Below, one piece after another: positions 1 through 6,704 of a DNA stretch of 22,185 nucleotides; position 1 is the stretch's first letter, and each line of letters starts with the position of its first letter. A model generated the notes under the pieces. It was not told the origin of the DNA, did no database searches, and saw only the letters and a program-made list of their open reading frames with translations. The translations under genes were made by a program, and so were the position numbers. Origin of the DNA: Calidifontimicrobium sp964618555 (GTDB lineage: Bacteria > Pseudomonadota > Gammaproteobacteria > Burkholderiales > Burkholderiaceae_C); NCBI GenBank assembly GCA_964618555.1, contig CAZUBF010000042.1, forward strand, positions 1 to 22,185, written 5' to 3'.

Positions 1-277
1 CGGCCTGCTTCATCTGGTCGCTCGACTCGGTGGTCAGGATCAGGATCGGCGTGGTCCTGAACTTCGGGTTCTCGCGCAGCTTGCGCGTCAGGCTGATGCC
101 GTCCATGCGCGGCATGTTTTGGTCGGTGAGCACCAGGTGGAAGTCGCCCTTGGTCGCCTTGTCCCAGGCGTCGACGCCGTCGACCGCCTCGACGACGTGG
201 AAGCCGGCGTTCTTCAGCGTGAACGACACCATCTGGCGCATCGACGCCGAGTCGTCCACCGCGAGGATTGAATGCAT
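1..277 (-). CDS. cheY: CheY-type chemotaxis response regulator (partial, C-terminus beyond left edge)
   Basis: The visible 92 residues begin MHSILAVDDSASMRQMV and form the first two thirds of a stand-alone receiver domain. They contain the acidic pair (VDDS), the phospho-acceptor Asp in the LVLTDQNMPRMDG strand, and the conserved Thr of ILILTTES. The stop and the conserved Lys lie beyond the window edge. The start at 277 is supported by a GGAG element about 9 nt upstream. Known role of the family: phosphorylated by CheA, it binds FliM and FliN to change rotor direction. It lies 48 bp downstream of a CheZ-like gene on the same strand and in the same window as fliM and fliN, which fits a motor-directed CheY. 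A CheY-like regulator with another partner cannot be excluded because the gene is cut. Confidence 0.88.
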   Translation of the reverse strand, partial: MHSILAVDDSASMRQMVSFTLKNAGFHVVEAVDGVDAWDKATKGDFHLVLTDQNMPRMDGISLTRKLRENPKFRTTPILILTTESSDQMKQA

Positions 278-325
278 GGGGTTCTCCGCGAGTCCTTGGG
301 GATTTCGGTGCCTGGGCGGCGATCT

Positions 326-760
326 TTAAAACAGCTCGACGGAGCCGGCGTCCATCTCGTCCTGCGTCACCGGGTTGGGGCGCGGCGGCGCGTCGGCGAC
401 GAGCGCTTCGCCGTCGTCGTCGTCGGCCATGGCGTCGCGCGCCAGCCGGTCGGCGCAGTGGCGCAGCCGGTGCTGCGAGTGCGCCACCAGCTGCGAGGCC
501 ATGTCCTGGAACTGCAGTGCCGTCACCGCGCGGCCGAGGTGGCCGCGCAGCCGCTCGCGCGCCGGCGACGCGTCGATCGCGCCGGCCTCGCGGTCGGCGG
601 CGTGGAAGCTCACCAGCAGCGCGTCGCTGGCGTGTTCGAGCAGCGACAGCAGCCGTTCGAGGTCGTTGCACACCGTCATCAGGTCGTCCTGCAGCGCCGC
701 CGCGGCCGCCAGCGGCAGGCGCTGCGCGCCGGTGCCGTGCAGCGGGATGTCGTCGTTCAT
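326..760 (-). CDS. Short CheZ-like chemotaxis protein (144 aa)
   Basis: The ATG at 760 was chosen because GGAG lies 5 nt upstream; the frame stays open further upstream but without a ribosome site. The protein is acidic and mostly helical. Residues 80-93 read TALQFQDMASQLVA, so D86 and Q90 form the DxxxQ pattern that carries the catalytic Asp and Gln of CheZ phosphatases. The C-terminus (TQDEMDAGSVELF) resembles the acidic tail with which CheZ binds CheY. At 144 residues it is clearly shorter than usual CheZ (about 200 or more), so the long hairpin must be reduced. The next gene on the strand is cheY, the expected substrate. Inference: a compact CheY-P phosphatase. Alternatively it is a related helical chemotaxis protein without phosphatase activity. 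Confidence 0.6.
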   Translation of the reverse strand: MNDDIPLHGTGAQRLPLAAAAALQDDLMTVCNDLERLLSLLEHASDALLVSFHAADREAGAIDASPARERLRGHLGRAVTALQFQDMASQLVAHSQHRLRHCADRLARDAMADDDDGEALVADAPPRPNPVTQDEMDAGSVELF

Positions 761-830
761 CGCTACTCCGTCGGGGCGGTGGCGGCGGGCGGACGGGCGC
801 GCACGCTGTCCGTCCCCGCGGGTGGCCTTG

Positions 831-857
831 ACTTCGGCCGGCGCGCTGCGGGGTTGA
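831..857 (-). promoter_or_regulatory. Candidate sigma-28 (FliA) promoter for cheZ-like/cheY
   Basis: Read on the minus strand, TCAA (857-854) is followed by exactly 15 nt and then GCCGAAGT (838-831). The sigma-28 consensus is TAAA-N15-GCCGATAA; the -10 element matches at 5 of 8 positions. The predicted transcript start is about 65 nt before the ATG at 760. The same arrangement occurs before fliD and, more loosely, before fliC and fliS. Confidence 0.38.
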
Positions 858-943
858 GCGGCAATTCGCCGGCCAATGCCCGCCAATTCGCGCGCGGCCG
901 GCGCGCGGCGCAGCCGGCGGTGGCGCTGGGCGATACTTTGGCC

Positions 944-2101
944 ATGAATCCGCCCGCGTTCTCACGCCGGCTGCGCGTGCTGCACCTCGAGGACTCGGTG
1001 CTCGACCACGAGCTGGCGGCGACCCAGCTGCGCCGCAGCGGGCTCGACGTCGAGATGCGCCGCATCGAGACCGCCGCCGAGTTGCGCGCCGCGCTGGCCG
1101 AGCCCTGGGACGCGGTGCTGTCCGACTTCAACCTGCCCGGCTTCAGCGGACTGGACGCGCTCGAGATGGTGCGTGCCGGCGTGCAGGCGCTGCCGTTCGT
1201 CCTGCTGTCGGGCGAGATCGGCGAGGACACCGCGGTGCAGGCGATGCGCCACGGCGCGAGCGACTACCTGCTCAAGCACAACATGGCGCGCCTCGCGCCG
1301 GCGATGGAGAACGCGATCGCCGCGGCCGAGGCCGAGCGCGCGCGCCGTGCGGCCGACCGCGAGCTGACGCTGTCGCGCCAGCGGCTGTCGGAGCTGGCGC
1401 AGCACCTGCAGACCAGCATCGACGGCGAGCGCGCGGCGATCGCGCGCGAGATCCACGACGACGTCGGCGGCTCGCTGGTGGCGCTGAAGTTCGACCTGGC
1501 CTGGATCGAACGCCGCACCGCCGACCCCGAGGTGCGCCAGCGCGTGCAGGCGGCGCTGGAGACGGTGACGCACGCGCTCGACAGCAGCAAGCGCATCATG
1601 CACAACCTGCGCCCGGCGATCCTCGAGCAGGGGCTGGTGGCCGCGCTGCAGTGGATGGCCGGGCGCTTCGAGAAGCGCACCGGCATCGCCTGCACGTTCC
1701 GCAGCAGCCACGACGAACTGCCCGAGCTGCCCGCCGGCGTGCCGCTGGTGGCCTACCGCACCGCGCAGGAGGCGCTGACCAACGTCAGCAAGCACGCGCA
1801 GGCGCGGCGCGTGTCGATCGACCTGACGCTGGCGCGCGGCGAACTGTCGCTGGAGATCGCCGACGACGGCGTCGGGCTGACGCGCGCCGACCTGGCCAAG
1901 TCGCGCAGTTTCGGCATCCGCGGACTGCACGAACGCGCGACGACGGTGGGCGGCGCGATCGACCTGTCGAGCGGGCGGCGCGGCACGACGTTGCTGCTGA
2001 CGGTGCCGGTGGGCGCGGCGGGGCACCTGCCGCCGGCGTTCGACCCCGGCCCCGACTCCGACCTCGAGCACGACCCGACCACCGCCTGGGGGGACCTGTG
2101 A
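944..2101 (+). CDS. Soluble hybrid sensor kinase: receiver domain plus HisKA_3/HATPase
   Basis: The 385-residue protein starts MNPPAFSRRLRVLHLED. Residues 11-125 are a receiver domain with E16/D17, phospho-acceptor D61 (AVLSDFNLPG) and K111. A coiled-coil linker (about 125-160) leads to a NarL-partner dimerisation domain with H171 in AREIHDDVGG. The ATPase domain has an N-box around N280 (QEALTNVSKHA), DDGVG at 307-311 and a G-rich FGIRGLHER segment. No membrane segment or signal peptide is visible, so it should be cytosolic and take input through its receiver. It overlaps the NarL-type regulator downstream by 4 bp (GTGA), so the two are probably cognate. No clear ribosome site precedes the ATG at 944; it is the last ATG before the receiver domain. 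The signal and targets cannot be read from sequence. Confidence 0.9.
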   Translation: MNPPAFSRRLRVLHLEDSVLDHELAATQLRRSGLDVEMRRIETAAELRAALAEPWDAVLSDFNLPGFSGLDALEMVRAGVQALPFVLLSGEIGEDTAVQAMRHGASDYLLKHNMARLAPAMENAIAAAEAERARRAADRELTLSRQRLSELAQHLQTSIDGERAAIAREIHDDVGGSLVALKFDLAWIERRTADPEVRQRVQAALETVTHALDSSKRIMHNLRPAILEQGLVAALQWMAGRFEKRTGIACTFRSSHDELPELPAGVPLVAYRTAQEALTNVSKHAQARRVSIDLTLARGELSLEIADDGVGLTRADLAKSRSFGIRGLHERATTVGGAIDLSSGRRGTTLLLTVPVGAAGHLPPAFDPGPDSDLEHDPTTAWGDL

Positions 2102-2748
2102 TCAAAGTCATCCTCTGCGACGACCACGCGCTGGTGCGCCGCGGCATCCGCGACACGCTGTCCGACGCGTCGGACATCGAGGTCGTCGGCGAGGCTGGCG
2201 ACTACGGCGAACTGCGCACGCTGATGCGCTCGCTCGCCGAGCGGGCCTCGCCGGCCGACGTGCTGGTGCTCGACATCAACCTGCCCGGGCGCAGCGGGCT
2301 GGACGTGCTGCGCGTGCTCAAGGACGAGGGCAGTGCGGTGAAGGTGCTGGTGGTCAGCATGTACCCCGAGGACCAGTACGCGATCCGGGCGCTGCGCGCC
2401 GGCGCCTTCGGCTACGTCAACAAGGGGGGCGACCCGCAGCTGCTGGTGCAGGCGGTGCGCACCGTGGCGCAGGGGCGCAAGTACGTGACGCCCGAGATCG
2501 CGCAGATGCTGGTCGAGAGCCTGACCGCGCCGGTGCCCGAGCAGGCGCACGACAAGCTGTCGGACCGCGAGTTGCAGACGCTGGTGATGATCGCCTCGGG
2601 CAAGCGGCTGTCGGACATCGCCGAGGAGCTGACGCTGTCGCCGAAGACGGTGTCGGTGTACCGTGCGCGCGTGCTCGAGAAGCTCGGGCTGTCGAACAAC
2701 TCGGAGCTGACGGTCTACGCGATCCGCAACGGGCTGGTCGGCGATTGA
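2098..2748 (+). CDS. NarL/FixJ-family response regulator with LuxR-type HTH
   Basis: This 216-residue transcription factor begins with GTG inside the stop of the kinase gene, which signals translational coupling. The receiver domain (1-125) has D8/D9, phospho-acceptor D59 (VLVLDINLPG), S87 and K109. The C-terminal LuxR-type DNA-binding domain (about 152-212) contains LSDRELQTLVMIASGK and the recognition-helix region SPKTVSVYRARVLEKLG. It should be phosphorylated by the adjacent HisKA_3 kinase and bind DNA as a dimer. A link to flagellar control is possible from its position, but the pair is divergent from the chemotaxis genes and nothing in the sequence shows its targets. Confidence 0.93.
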   Translation: MIKVILCDDHALVRRGIRDTLSDASDIEVVGEAGDYGELRTLMRSLAERASPADVLVLDINLPGRSGLDVLRVLKDEGSAVKVLVVSMYPEDQYAIRALRAGAFGYVNKGGDPQLLVQAVRTVAQGRKYVTPEIAQMLVESLTAPVPEQAHDKLSDRELQTLVMIASGKRLSDIAEELTLSPKTVSVYRARVLEKLGLSNNSELTVYAIRNGLVGD

Positions 2749-2780
2749 GCGCGGCCGCCAGCCGCACAGGAGGGCAGGCC

Positions 2781-3167
2781 ATGCGACGCGTCACCGGCAT
2801 CGGCGGTGTCTTCTTCCAGGCGCGCGACCCGGTGGTGCTGCGCGAGTGGTACCGCCGTCACCTGGGCATCGACGTGCAGGACTGGGGCGGCACCGCGTTC
2901 GGCTGGACCGACGCCGACGGCCGGCCCTGCGGCGGCACGACGGTCTGGTCGATCGGCCCGGCCGACGGCGAGGCGTTCGCGCCGAGCCGCGCGCCGTTCA
3001 TGATCAACTACCGTGTCGAGGACGTGCACGCGCTGGTCGGCGCGCTGCGCGCCGAGGGCTGCCAGGTGCTCGACCGCATCGAGGAGTCCGACTTCGGCAC
3101 CTTCGCCTGGGTGCTCGACCCCGAGGGCCACAAGGTCGAGCTCTGGCAGCCCCCGCCCGGGCGGTGA
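2781..3167 (+). CDS. VOC (glyoxalase/bleomycin-resistance/dioxygenase fold) protein
   Basis: The start at 2781 follows a perfect AGGAGG at 2768-2773; an earlier TTG at 2745 has no such support. The 128-residue product shows two paired VOC half-modules: GIGGVFFQARDPVVLREWYRRHLG at the N-terminus and MINYRVEDVHALVGALRAEG in the second half, ending with DPEGHKVELWQP. E120 in KVELW is at the usual metal-ligand position, but the first strand has Gly where metal-dependent members often have His. The substrate is therefore unknown; it could be a small-molecule lyase, isomerase or binding protein. It starts 33 nt after the response regulator and may share its transcript. No functional link with motility is visible. 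Confidence 0.85.
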   Translation: MRRVTGIGGVFFQARDPVVLREWYRRHLGIDVQDWGGTAFGWTDADGRPCGGTTVWSIGPADGEAFAPSRAPFMINYRVEDVHALVGALRAEGCQVLDRIEESDFGTFAWVLDPEGHKVELWQPPPGR

Positions 3168-3174
3168 CCGCCCG
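3158..3174 (+). terminator. Hairpin spanning the stop codon of the VOC gene
   Basis: CGGGCGG-TGA-CCGCCCG is a perfect 7-bp stem whose three-base loop is the TGA stop codon. No U-run follows, so it is not a standard intrinsic terminator. Confidence 0.3.
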
Positions 3175-3309
3175 TCGCTGCCGCCCGCCGGATCCCGGCC
3201 GGCCGCGGGCGTGCGCGCCGGCGCCTTGATCCGTGTCGGTGTGCGCGACGTCGCGACGCGGCACACTGGCGCTCGCCTGCCGAGCCCGTTCGCGAAAGGA
3301 TCCCACGAG

Positions 3310-3591
3310 ATGCGCAAGCTCCCCGCCCGCTACGCGCCGCTGGTCGCACCGATGCTGCTGTCGCTGCTGATGACCTTCGTCGTCTCGGGCATCGCCACCT
3401 GGCGCGGCATCGGGCTGCGCGCCGACTTCGTCTCGGTGTGGTGGGGTGCCTGGGGGCTGTCGTGGTTGGTCGCGTTCCCGACGCTGCTGGCGGTGCAGCC
3501 GGTGGTGCGGCGGCTGACCGGGGCGATCGTCGAGACGCACCCGGGCGGGGCTACTGGAAGCGCGCCAGCATCGCCTCGAGCGCGGTCGTGA
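3310..3591 (+). CDS. Small DUF2798-like membrane protein
   Basis: This 93-residue protein has an AAGGA ribosome site 9 nt before the ATG. Two transmembrane helices are clear: residues about 9-28 (VAPMLLSLLMTFVVSGIATW) and about 40-60 (WWGAWGLSWLVAFPTLLAVQ). The pattern LLSLLMTFVVSGIAT..RGI followed by a W-rich helix and P.VRRLTG matches the DUF2798 family of small inner-membrane proteins of unknown function. The gene is convergent with fliR, and the two overlap by 41 bp (3551-3591), so its last 13 codons are antisense to the end of fliR. These last residues (GSAPASPRARS) are low complexity, which suggests the tail is imposed by the overlap. Confidence 0.75.
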   Translation: MRKLPARYAPLVAPMLLSLLMTFVVSGIATWRGIGLRADFVSVWWGAWGLSWLVAFPTLLAVQPVVRRLTGAIVETHPGGATGSAPASPRARS

Positions 3592-4324
3592 ACGGCACCT
3601 GCATCATCGGCAGCGTCAGCAGCATGCCCAGCAGGCCGACGCCGACGGTGATCGGGAAGCCGATCGCGAAGATGTTCATCTGCGCGGCGACGCGCGAGAT
3701 CAGCCCCAGCACCAGGTTCACGAACAGCAGCATCGCGATGATCGGCAGCGCGATCCACAGCCCGAGGCGGAACACCTCGGCGCCCCAGGCCTGCGGCTGC
3801 ATCTGACGCACGAAGGCGAACGGCTCGGGCCCGATCGGGAAGGCGGTGAAGCTCGCGACCACCGCGGCGACGACGATCAGGTGGCCGTTGATGACGATGA
3901 ACAGCCACGCCACCGCGGTGCCGAAGAAGCGCCCGGTGGCCGTGCCCTGGCTGGCGGTGACCGGGTCGAAGAAGCCGGCGAAGTTCAGCCCCATCTGCAG
4001 CCCGATCACCTCGCCGGCGAACTCGACCGCGGCGAACACCAGCCGCACCGCGAAGCCCAGCGCGATGCCGATCACCAGCTGCTGCGCCACCAGCAGCGCC
4101 GCGGCCGGCGCGTCGAGCGCGATGGCGGCGACTTCGGGCGCCAGCGGCGGCAGCACCGGTTGCGCGGCCAGCGCGATCAGGAACGACAGCGCGACGCGCA
4201 CGCGCAGCGGCACCGTGCGGGTGCCCAGCACGGGCAGCGCGGCGAACAGCGCCAGCACGCGCAGGAACGGCCAGATCAGCGGGCTGATCCAGGCGAGCAG
4301 CTGGGTGTCGCTGAAGGTGACCAT
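3551..4324 (-). CDS. fliR: Flagellar export gate protein FliR
   Basis: The 257-residue hydrophobic protein has about six predicted membrane helices and the family signatures FAGEVIGLQMGLNFAGFFDPVT and IGFPITVGVGLLGMLLTLP. FliR forms the inner-membrane export gate with FliP and FliQ. It is the last gene of the fliL-to-fliR series, but it is separated from fliQ by about 300 bp, which is unusual since these genes normally abut. There is no clear ribosome site before the ATG at 4324. Its 3' end overlaps the convergent DUF2798-like gene by 41 bp. Confidence 0.97.
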   Translation of the reverse strand: MVTFSDTQLLAWISPLIWPFLRVLALFAALPVLGTRTVPLRVRVALSFLIALAAQPVLPPLAPEVAAIALDAPAAALLVAQQLVIGIALGFAVRLVFAAVEFAGEVIGLQMGLNFAGFFDPVTASQGTATGRFFGTAVAWLFIVINGHLIVVAAVVASFTAFPIGPEPFAFVRQMQPQAWGAEVFRLGLWIALPIIAMLLFVNLVLGLISRVAAQMNIFAIGFPITVGVGLLGMLLTLPMMQVPFTTALEAMLARFQ

Positions 4325-4624
4325 CTCAGCTCAGCGGCTGCGTCGGGCGCCGTGCGGGGACGACGACGCGATGTGGCGGACCGAGACCCGACGCTCGACC
4401 GCGTGCCACGGCCGCGCACGCCGAGGCTGGCGGGTGCCCTTGCCCTGCATGTCCTCCGCCGCCGGCCTGAGGCCGGCAGCGGGGGACATCGAGGGCGGGG
4501 CCTGCCCCGCCAGCGGCGATCTCGCGCCGACCATTGCCGGCAGCCGAATCCGCACGGCGGCAACGGGTGAACTCGACTGCAGTCGGCTGAGGCCGAGTTG
4601 TTGCGCCGGTGGTGGTCCGCGGCG
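4325..4624. repeat. Non-coding, structured 300-bp stretch between fliQ and fliR
   Basis: No convincing gene is present; the short open frames here have no ribosome site and continue into neighbours in the wrong frame. The stretch holds several inverted repeats. At 4450-4488 there is a long imperfect hairpin around the perfect core GCCGGCC-TGA-GGCCGGC (4461-4477). At 4494-4511 there is GGCGGGGC-CT-GCCCCGCC. A weaker pairing, AACTCG with CGAGTT, lies near the end of fliQ. The pattern resembles a REP- or MITE-like palindromic insertion. Only the structure is seen; the element type is inferred. Confidence 0.55.
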
Positions 4625-4894
4625 TCATCCCACGGCAGCGGGAATCGACTGCAGCGTGCGCTGCAGGTACTCGACCAGCGTGGTCAGCATCCACGGCCCG
4701 GCGAAGGCCAGCGCGACCACCGCGCCGACGATCTTCGGCACGAAGCTCAGCGTGGCCTCGTTGATCTGCGTGGCGGCCTGGAACACGCTGACGACCAGGC
4801 CGATGCCGAGCACGGTCAGCAGGATCGGCGCGGCGACCATCAGCAGCAGCCACAGGCCCTGCTGGCCGGTGGTGAAGACCTGGGTGGCGTCCAA
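4625..4894 (-). CDS. fliQ: Flagellar export gate protein FliQ
   Basis: The 89-residue protein has two membrane helices (about 14-38 and 52-75) and the typical FliQ sequence LLLMVAAPILLTVLGIGLVVS, then FQAATQINEATLSFVPKI. Length and pattern match the family. The start is a TTG at 4894, supported by AAAGGA about 8 nt upstream and by the normal family N-terminus (M-DATQVF); no ATG or GTG is suitably placed. FliQ packs around the FliP/FliR core of the export gate. Long non-coding stretches flank it on both sides. Confidence 0.96.
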   Translation of the reverse strand: MDATQVFTTGQQGLWLLLMVAAPILLTVLGIGLVVSVFQAATQINEATLSFVPKIVGAVVALAFAGPWMLTTLVEYLQRTLQSIPAAVG

Positions 4895-4919
4895 GACGTG
4901 GTCCTTTCAGTGGCAAGTG

Positions 4920-5019
4920 CCGCTCGAGCGGCGGCCGCGGTCCATGCGCCACGACCCTTCGAGCGGCCGCCGCGGATCCGGCCTTGCCGGTCCGCTGGCG
5001 GTGCCAGGGGGTTCGCCGC
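4920..5019. repeat. Inverted and direct GC-rich repeats beside the assembly gap
   Basis: CCGCTCGAGCGG (4920-4931) is a perfect palindrome. GCGGCGGCCGC (4928-4938) and GCGGCCGCCGC (4963-4973) are an exact 11-bp inverted pair. From 4974 to 5011 the sequence GGATCCGGCCTTGCCGG and what follows is closely similar to the reverse complement of 16640-16669, so this is one copy of a dispersed palindromic repeat. The copy runs into a G-run and then the gap. Confidence 0.55.
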
Positions 5020-5100
5020 NNNNNNNNNNGGGTGGGCGCGCGGGGGTGGGGGGGGGGGGGGGGGGGGCCGGGCGCTGCGGGGGGGGGGGGGGGGGGGTCC
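5020..5100. other. Assembly gap (10 N) followed by poly-G of doubtful quality
   Basis: Ten N occupy 5020-5029. The next 70 bases are nearly all G, with runs of about 20 (5048-5067 region and 5079-5097 region). Such runs are typical of low-quality contig ends. The true length and content between fliP and fliQ are therefore unknown. The flanking genes are intact. Confidence 0.85.
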
Positions 5101-5101
5101 A

Positions 5102-5872
5102 TCAGGTGGCGAACGACGCCGCCAGCGAACCCAGCAGCAGGTTCCAGCCGTCGGCGAGCACGAACAGCATCAGCTTGAACGGCAGCGCCACCAGCACCGG
5201 GCTGAGCATCATCATGCCCAGGCTCATCAGCACGCTGGCGACGATCATGTCGATGATCAGGAACGGGATGAAGATCAGGAACCCGATCTGGAACGCGCTC
5301 TTGAGCTCGCTGGTCACGAACGCGGGCACCAGCACCTTGAACGGCACCGCCTCGCCGGCCGTGCCCTCGGGCAGCTTGGCCAGCCGGGCGAACAGCTGCA
5401 GGTCGCTCTGGCGCGTCTGCTTGAGCATGAACTCGCGCATCGGCACCTCGCCGCGCGACAGCGCCTCGTCGAACGCGATCTGGTTGGCCGCGTACGGCTG
5501 CCACGCCTGCTCGTAGACGCGGTCCACCGTCGGTCCCATCACGAACAGCGTCAGGAACAGGCTCAGCCCGACGATCACCTGGTTCGGCGGCGCCGCCTGC
5601 GTGCCCAGCGCCTGGCGCATCAGGCTGAGCACGATGACGATGCGCGTGAACGCGGTCATCAGCAGCAGCACCGCGGGCACGAAGCTCAGCGCGGTGAAGA
5701 ACAGCAGCGTCTGCACCGGCACCGAGTAGCTGGTGCCGGCACCCTGCGCGACCATCAGCGGCAGCGTCGCACCGCCCGGCGGCGCCGGCTGCGCGGCGGC
5801 CAGCAGCGGCAGCGCGAGCAGCGCCAGCGCGGCGCCGGCGCGCACCGCGCACGGACGGTGCCGCTCACGCAT
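5102..5872 (-). CDS. fliP: Flagellar export gate protein FliP
   Basis: The 256-residue protein has a cleavable-looking signal sequence (1-27, ending LPLLAAAQP) as expected for FliP. Four membrane helices and the conserved blocks TAFTRIVIVLSLMRQALGTQ, FLTLFVMGP and PFLIIDMIVASVLMSLGMMM follow. FliP is the core subunit of the export gate, assembled with FliO help. Its start overlaps the end of fliO by 8 bp, showing a tight operon on that side. On the other side a poly-G and N tract separates it from fliQ. The stop at 5102 directly abuts that poor-quality tract but the C-terminus looks complete. Confidence 0.97.
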   Translation of the reverse strand: MRERHRPCAVRAGAALALLALPLLAAAQPAPPGGATLPLMVAQGAGTSYSVPVQTLLFFTALSFVPAVLLLMTAFTRIVIVLSLMRQALGTQAAPPNQVIVGLSLFLTLFVMGPTVDRVYEQAWQPYAANQIAFDEALSRGEVPMREFMLKQTRQSDLQLFARLAKLPEGTAGEAVPFKVLVPAFVTSELKSAFQIGFLIFIPFLIIDMIVASVLMSLGMMMLSPVLVALPFKLMLFVLADGWNLLLGSLAASFAT

Positions 5873-6233
5873 CGCGCTGCTTCTCGCGCGGGTGCACGCC
5901 CAGCTGCGACAGCAGTTGCGAGAACGGCGCCGCGGACTCGCCCGCGGCCGGCGTCGTCGCGGCGTGGCCGGGCGCCATCTCGTGCAGCGGGGTGATCTGC
6001 TGCGCGGTCACCCCCAGCACCAGCCAGCGGCGCTCGCTGCCGTGGCCGACCTCGACGGTGACCAGGCGCTGGCCGGGCGCCAGCGGCAGCACGCCGACGG
6101 TGCGCATCGCGCCGGGCACGTGCGCCGCGGCGCCCATCGGCGAGCGCTTGATCAGCCACAGCACCAGCGGGATCGCCGCGACGACGACGGCGAACCACAT
6201 CAGCGCGCTCAGGCCGGAGGGCAGGGCATCCAT
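5865..6233 (-). CDS. fliO: Flagellar biosynthesis protein FliO
   Basis: The 122-residue protein has one N-terminal membrane helix (about 11-28, MWFAVVVAAIPLVLWLI), a short basic stretch, and a cytosolic domain with LAPGQRLVTVEVG and RRWLVLGVTAQQITPLHE, the usual FliO pattern. The C-terminal tail is Ala-rich and variable. FliO stabilises FliP during gate assembly. It lies between fliN (15 bp gap) and fliP (8 bp overlap). Sequence conservation in this family is low, but position and the LGVT..QI motif make the call firm. Confidence 0.93.
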   Translation of the reverse strand: MDALPSGLSALMWFAVVVAAIPLVLWLIKRSPMGAAAHVPGAMRTVGVLPLAPGQRLVTVEVGHGSERRWLVLGVTAQQITPLHEMAPGHAATTPAAGESAAPFSQLLSQLGVHPREKQRDA

Positions 6234-6248
6234 CGGACGTCGGGTCGA

Positions 6249-6704
6249 TCAGGGGCGGCTGAGGCGGCGCATGCGCTCGCTCGGGGTGACGATGTCGGTC
6301 AGGCGGATGCCGAACTTGTCGTTGACGACGACCACCTCGCCCTGGGCGATCAGGTAGCCGTTGACGAGCACGTCCATCGGCTCGCCGGCCAGCGCGTCGA
6401 GCTCGACCACCGAGCCCTGCGCGAGCTGCAGGATGTGCTTGATCGGGATCCTCGTGCGCCCGAGCTCGACGGTGAGCTGCACCGGGATGTCGAGGATCAT
6501 GTTGATGTCGTTGCCCGCCGCCGCGGCGTTGCCGGCGGGCGGCGCGAGGCTGGCGAACGGCGCCGGCGTGGCCTGCGGCGCCGCGACCTCGGACGCGGTC
6601 TCGGGCTGGCTCTCGGCGAGCGCGGCGGCCCACTCGGCGGCCATGCGGTCTTCTTCGCTCATCGCGTCGTCGGTGTGCGTGGTGGGGATCGTCTCAGCGG
6701 GCAT
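6249..6704 (-). CDS. fliN: Flagellar motor switch protein FliN
   Basis: The 151-residue protein has a variable acidic, Ala-rich N-terminus (1-65) and a C-terminal SpoA domain: ILDIPVQLTVELGRTRIPIKHILQLAQGSVVELD, then EPMDVLVNGYLIAQGEVVVVNDKFGIRLTDIV. FliN forms the lower ring of the C-ring with FliM and FliG, binds CheY-P and docks FliH. The coding start at 6704 overlaps the end of fliM by 11 bp. A second Met at residue 15 (MSEEDRMAAEW, position 6662) is another possible start. Confidence 0.96.
   Translation of the reverse strand: MPAETIPTTHTDDAMSEEDRMAAEWAAALAESQPETASEVAAPQATPAPFASLAPPAGNAAAAGNDINMILDIPVQLTVELGRTRIPIKHILQLAQGSVVELDALAGEPMDVLVNGYLIAQGEVVVVNDKFGIRLTDIVTPSERMRRLSRP

Noticed and set aside
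268..831. Plus-strand Arg/Ala-rich frames opposite the CheZ-like gene
   Set aside because: They are antisense shadows. The minus-strand frame has a ribosome site, a recognisable motif and a cheY neighbour.
4331..4555. A 74-codon frame between fliQ and fliR
   Set aside because: No ribosome site, ends in the region of palindromes, and composition looks like repeat-derived translation rather than a protein. Reported as a repeat region instead.
5030..5100. Long G-runs as a possible G-quadruplex or phase-variable tract
   Set aside because: They abut an N gap, contain two runs of about 20 G, and occur at a contig end. Sequencing artefact is the simpler explanation.
3846..5516. Long plus-strand open frame across fliR, fliQ and fliP
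   Set aside because: It is antisense to three clear export-gate genes, crosses the N gap and has no family resemblance. GC-rich codon use creates such frames.
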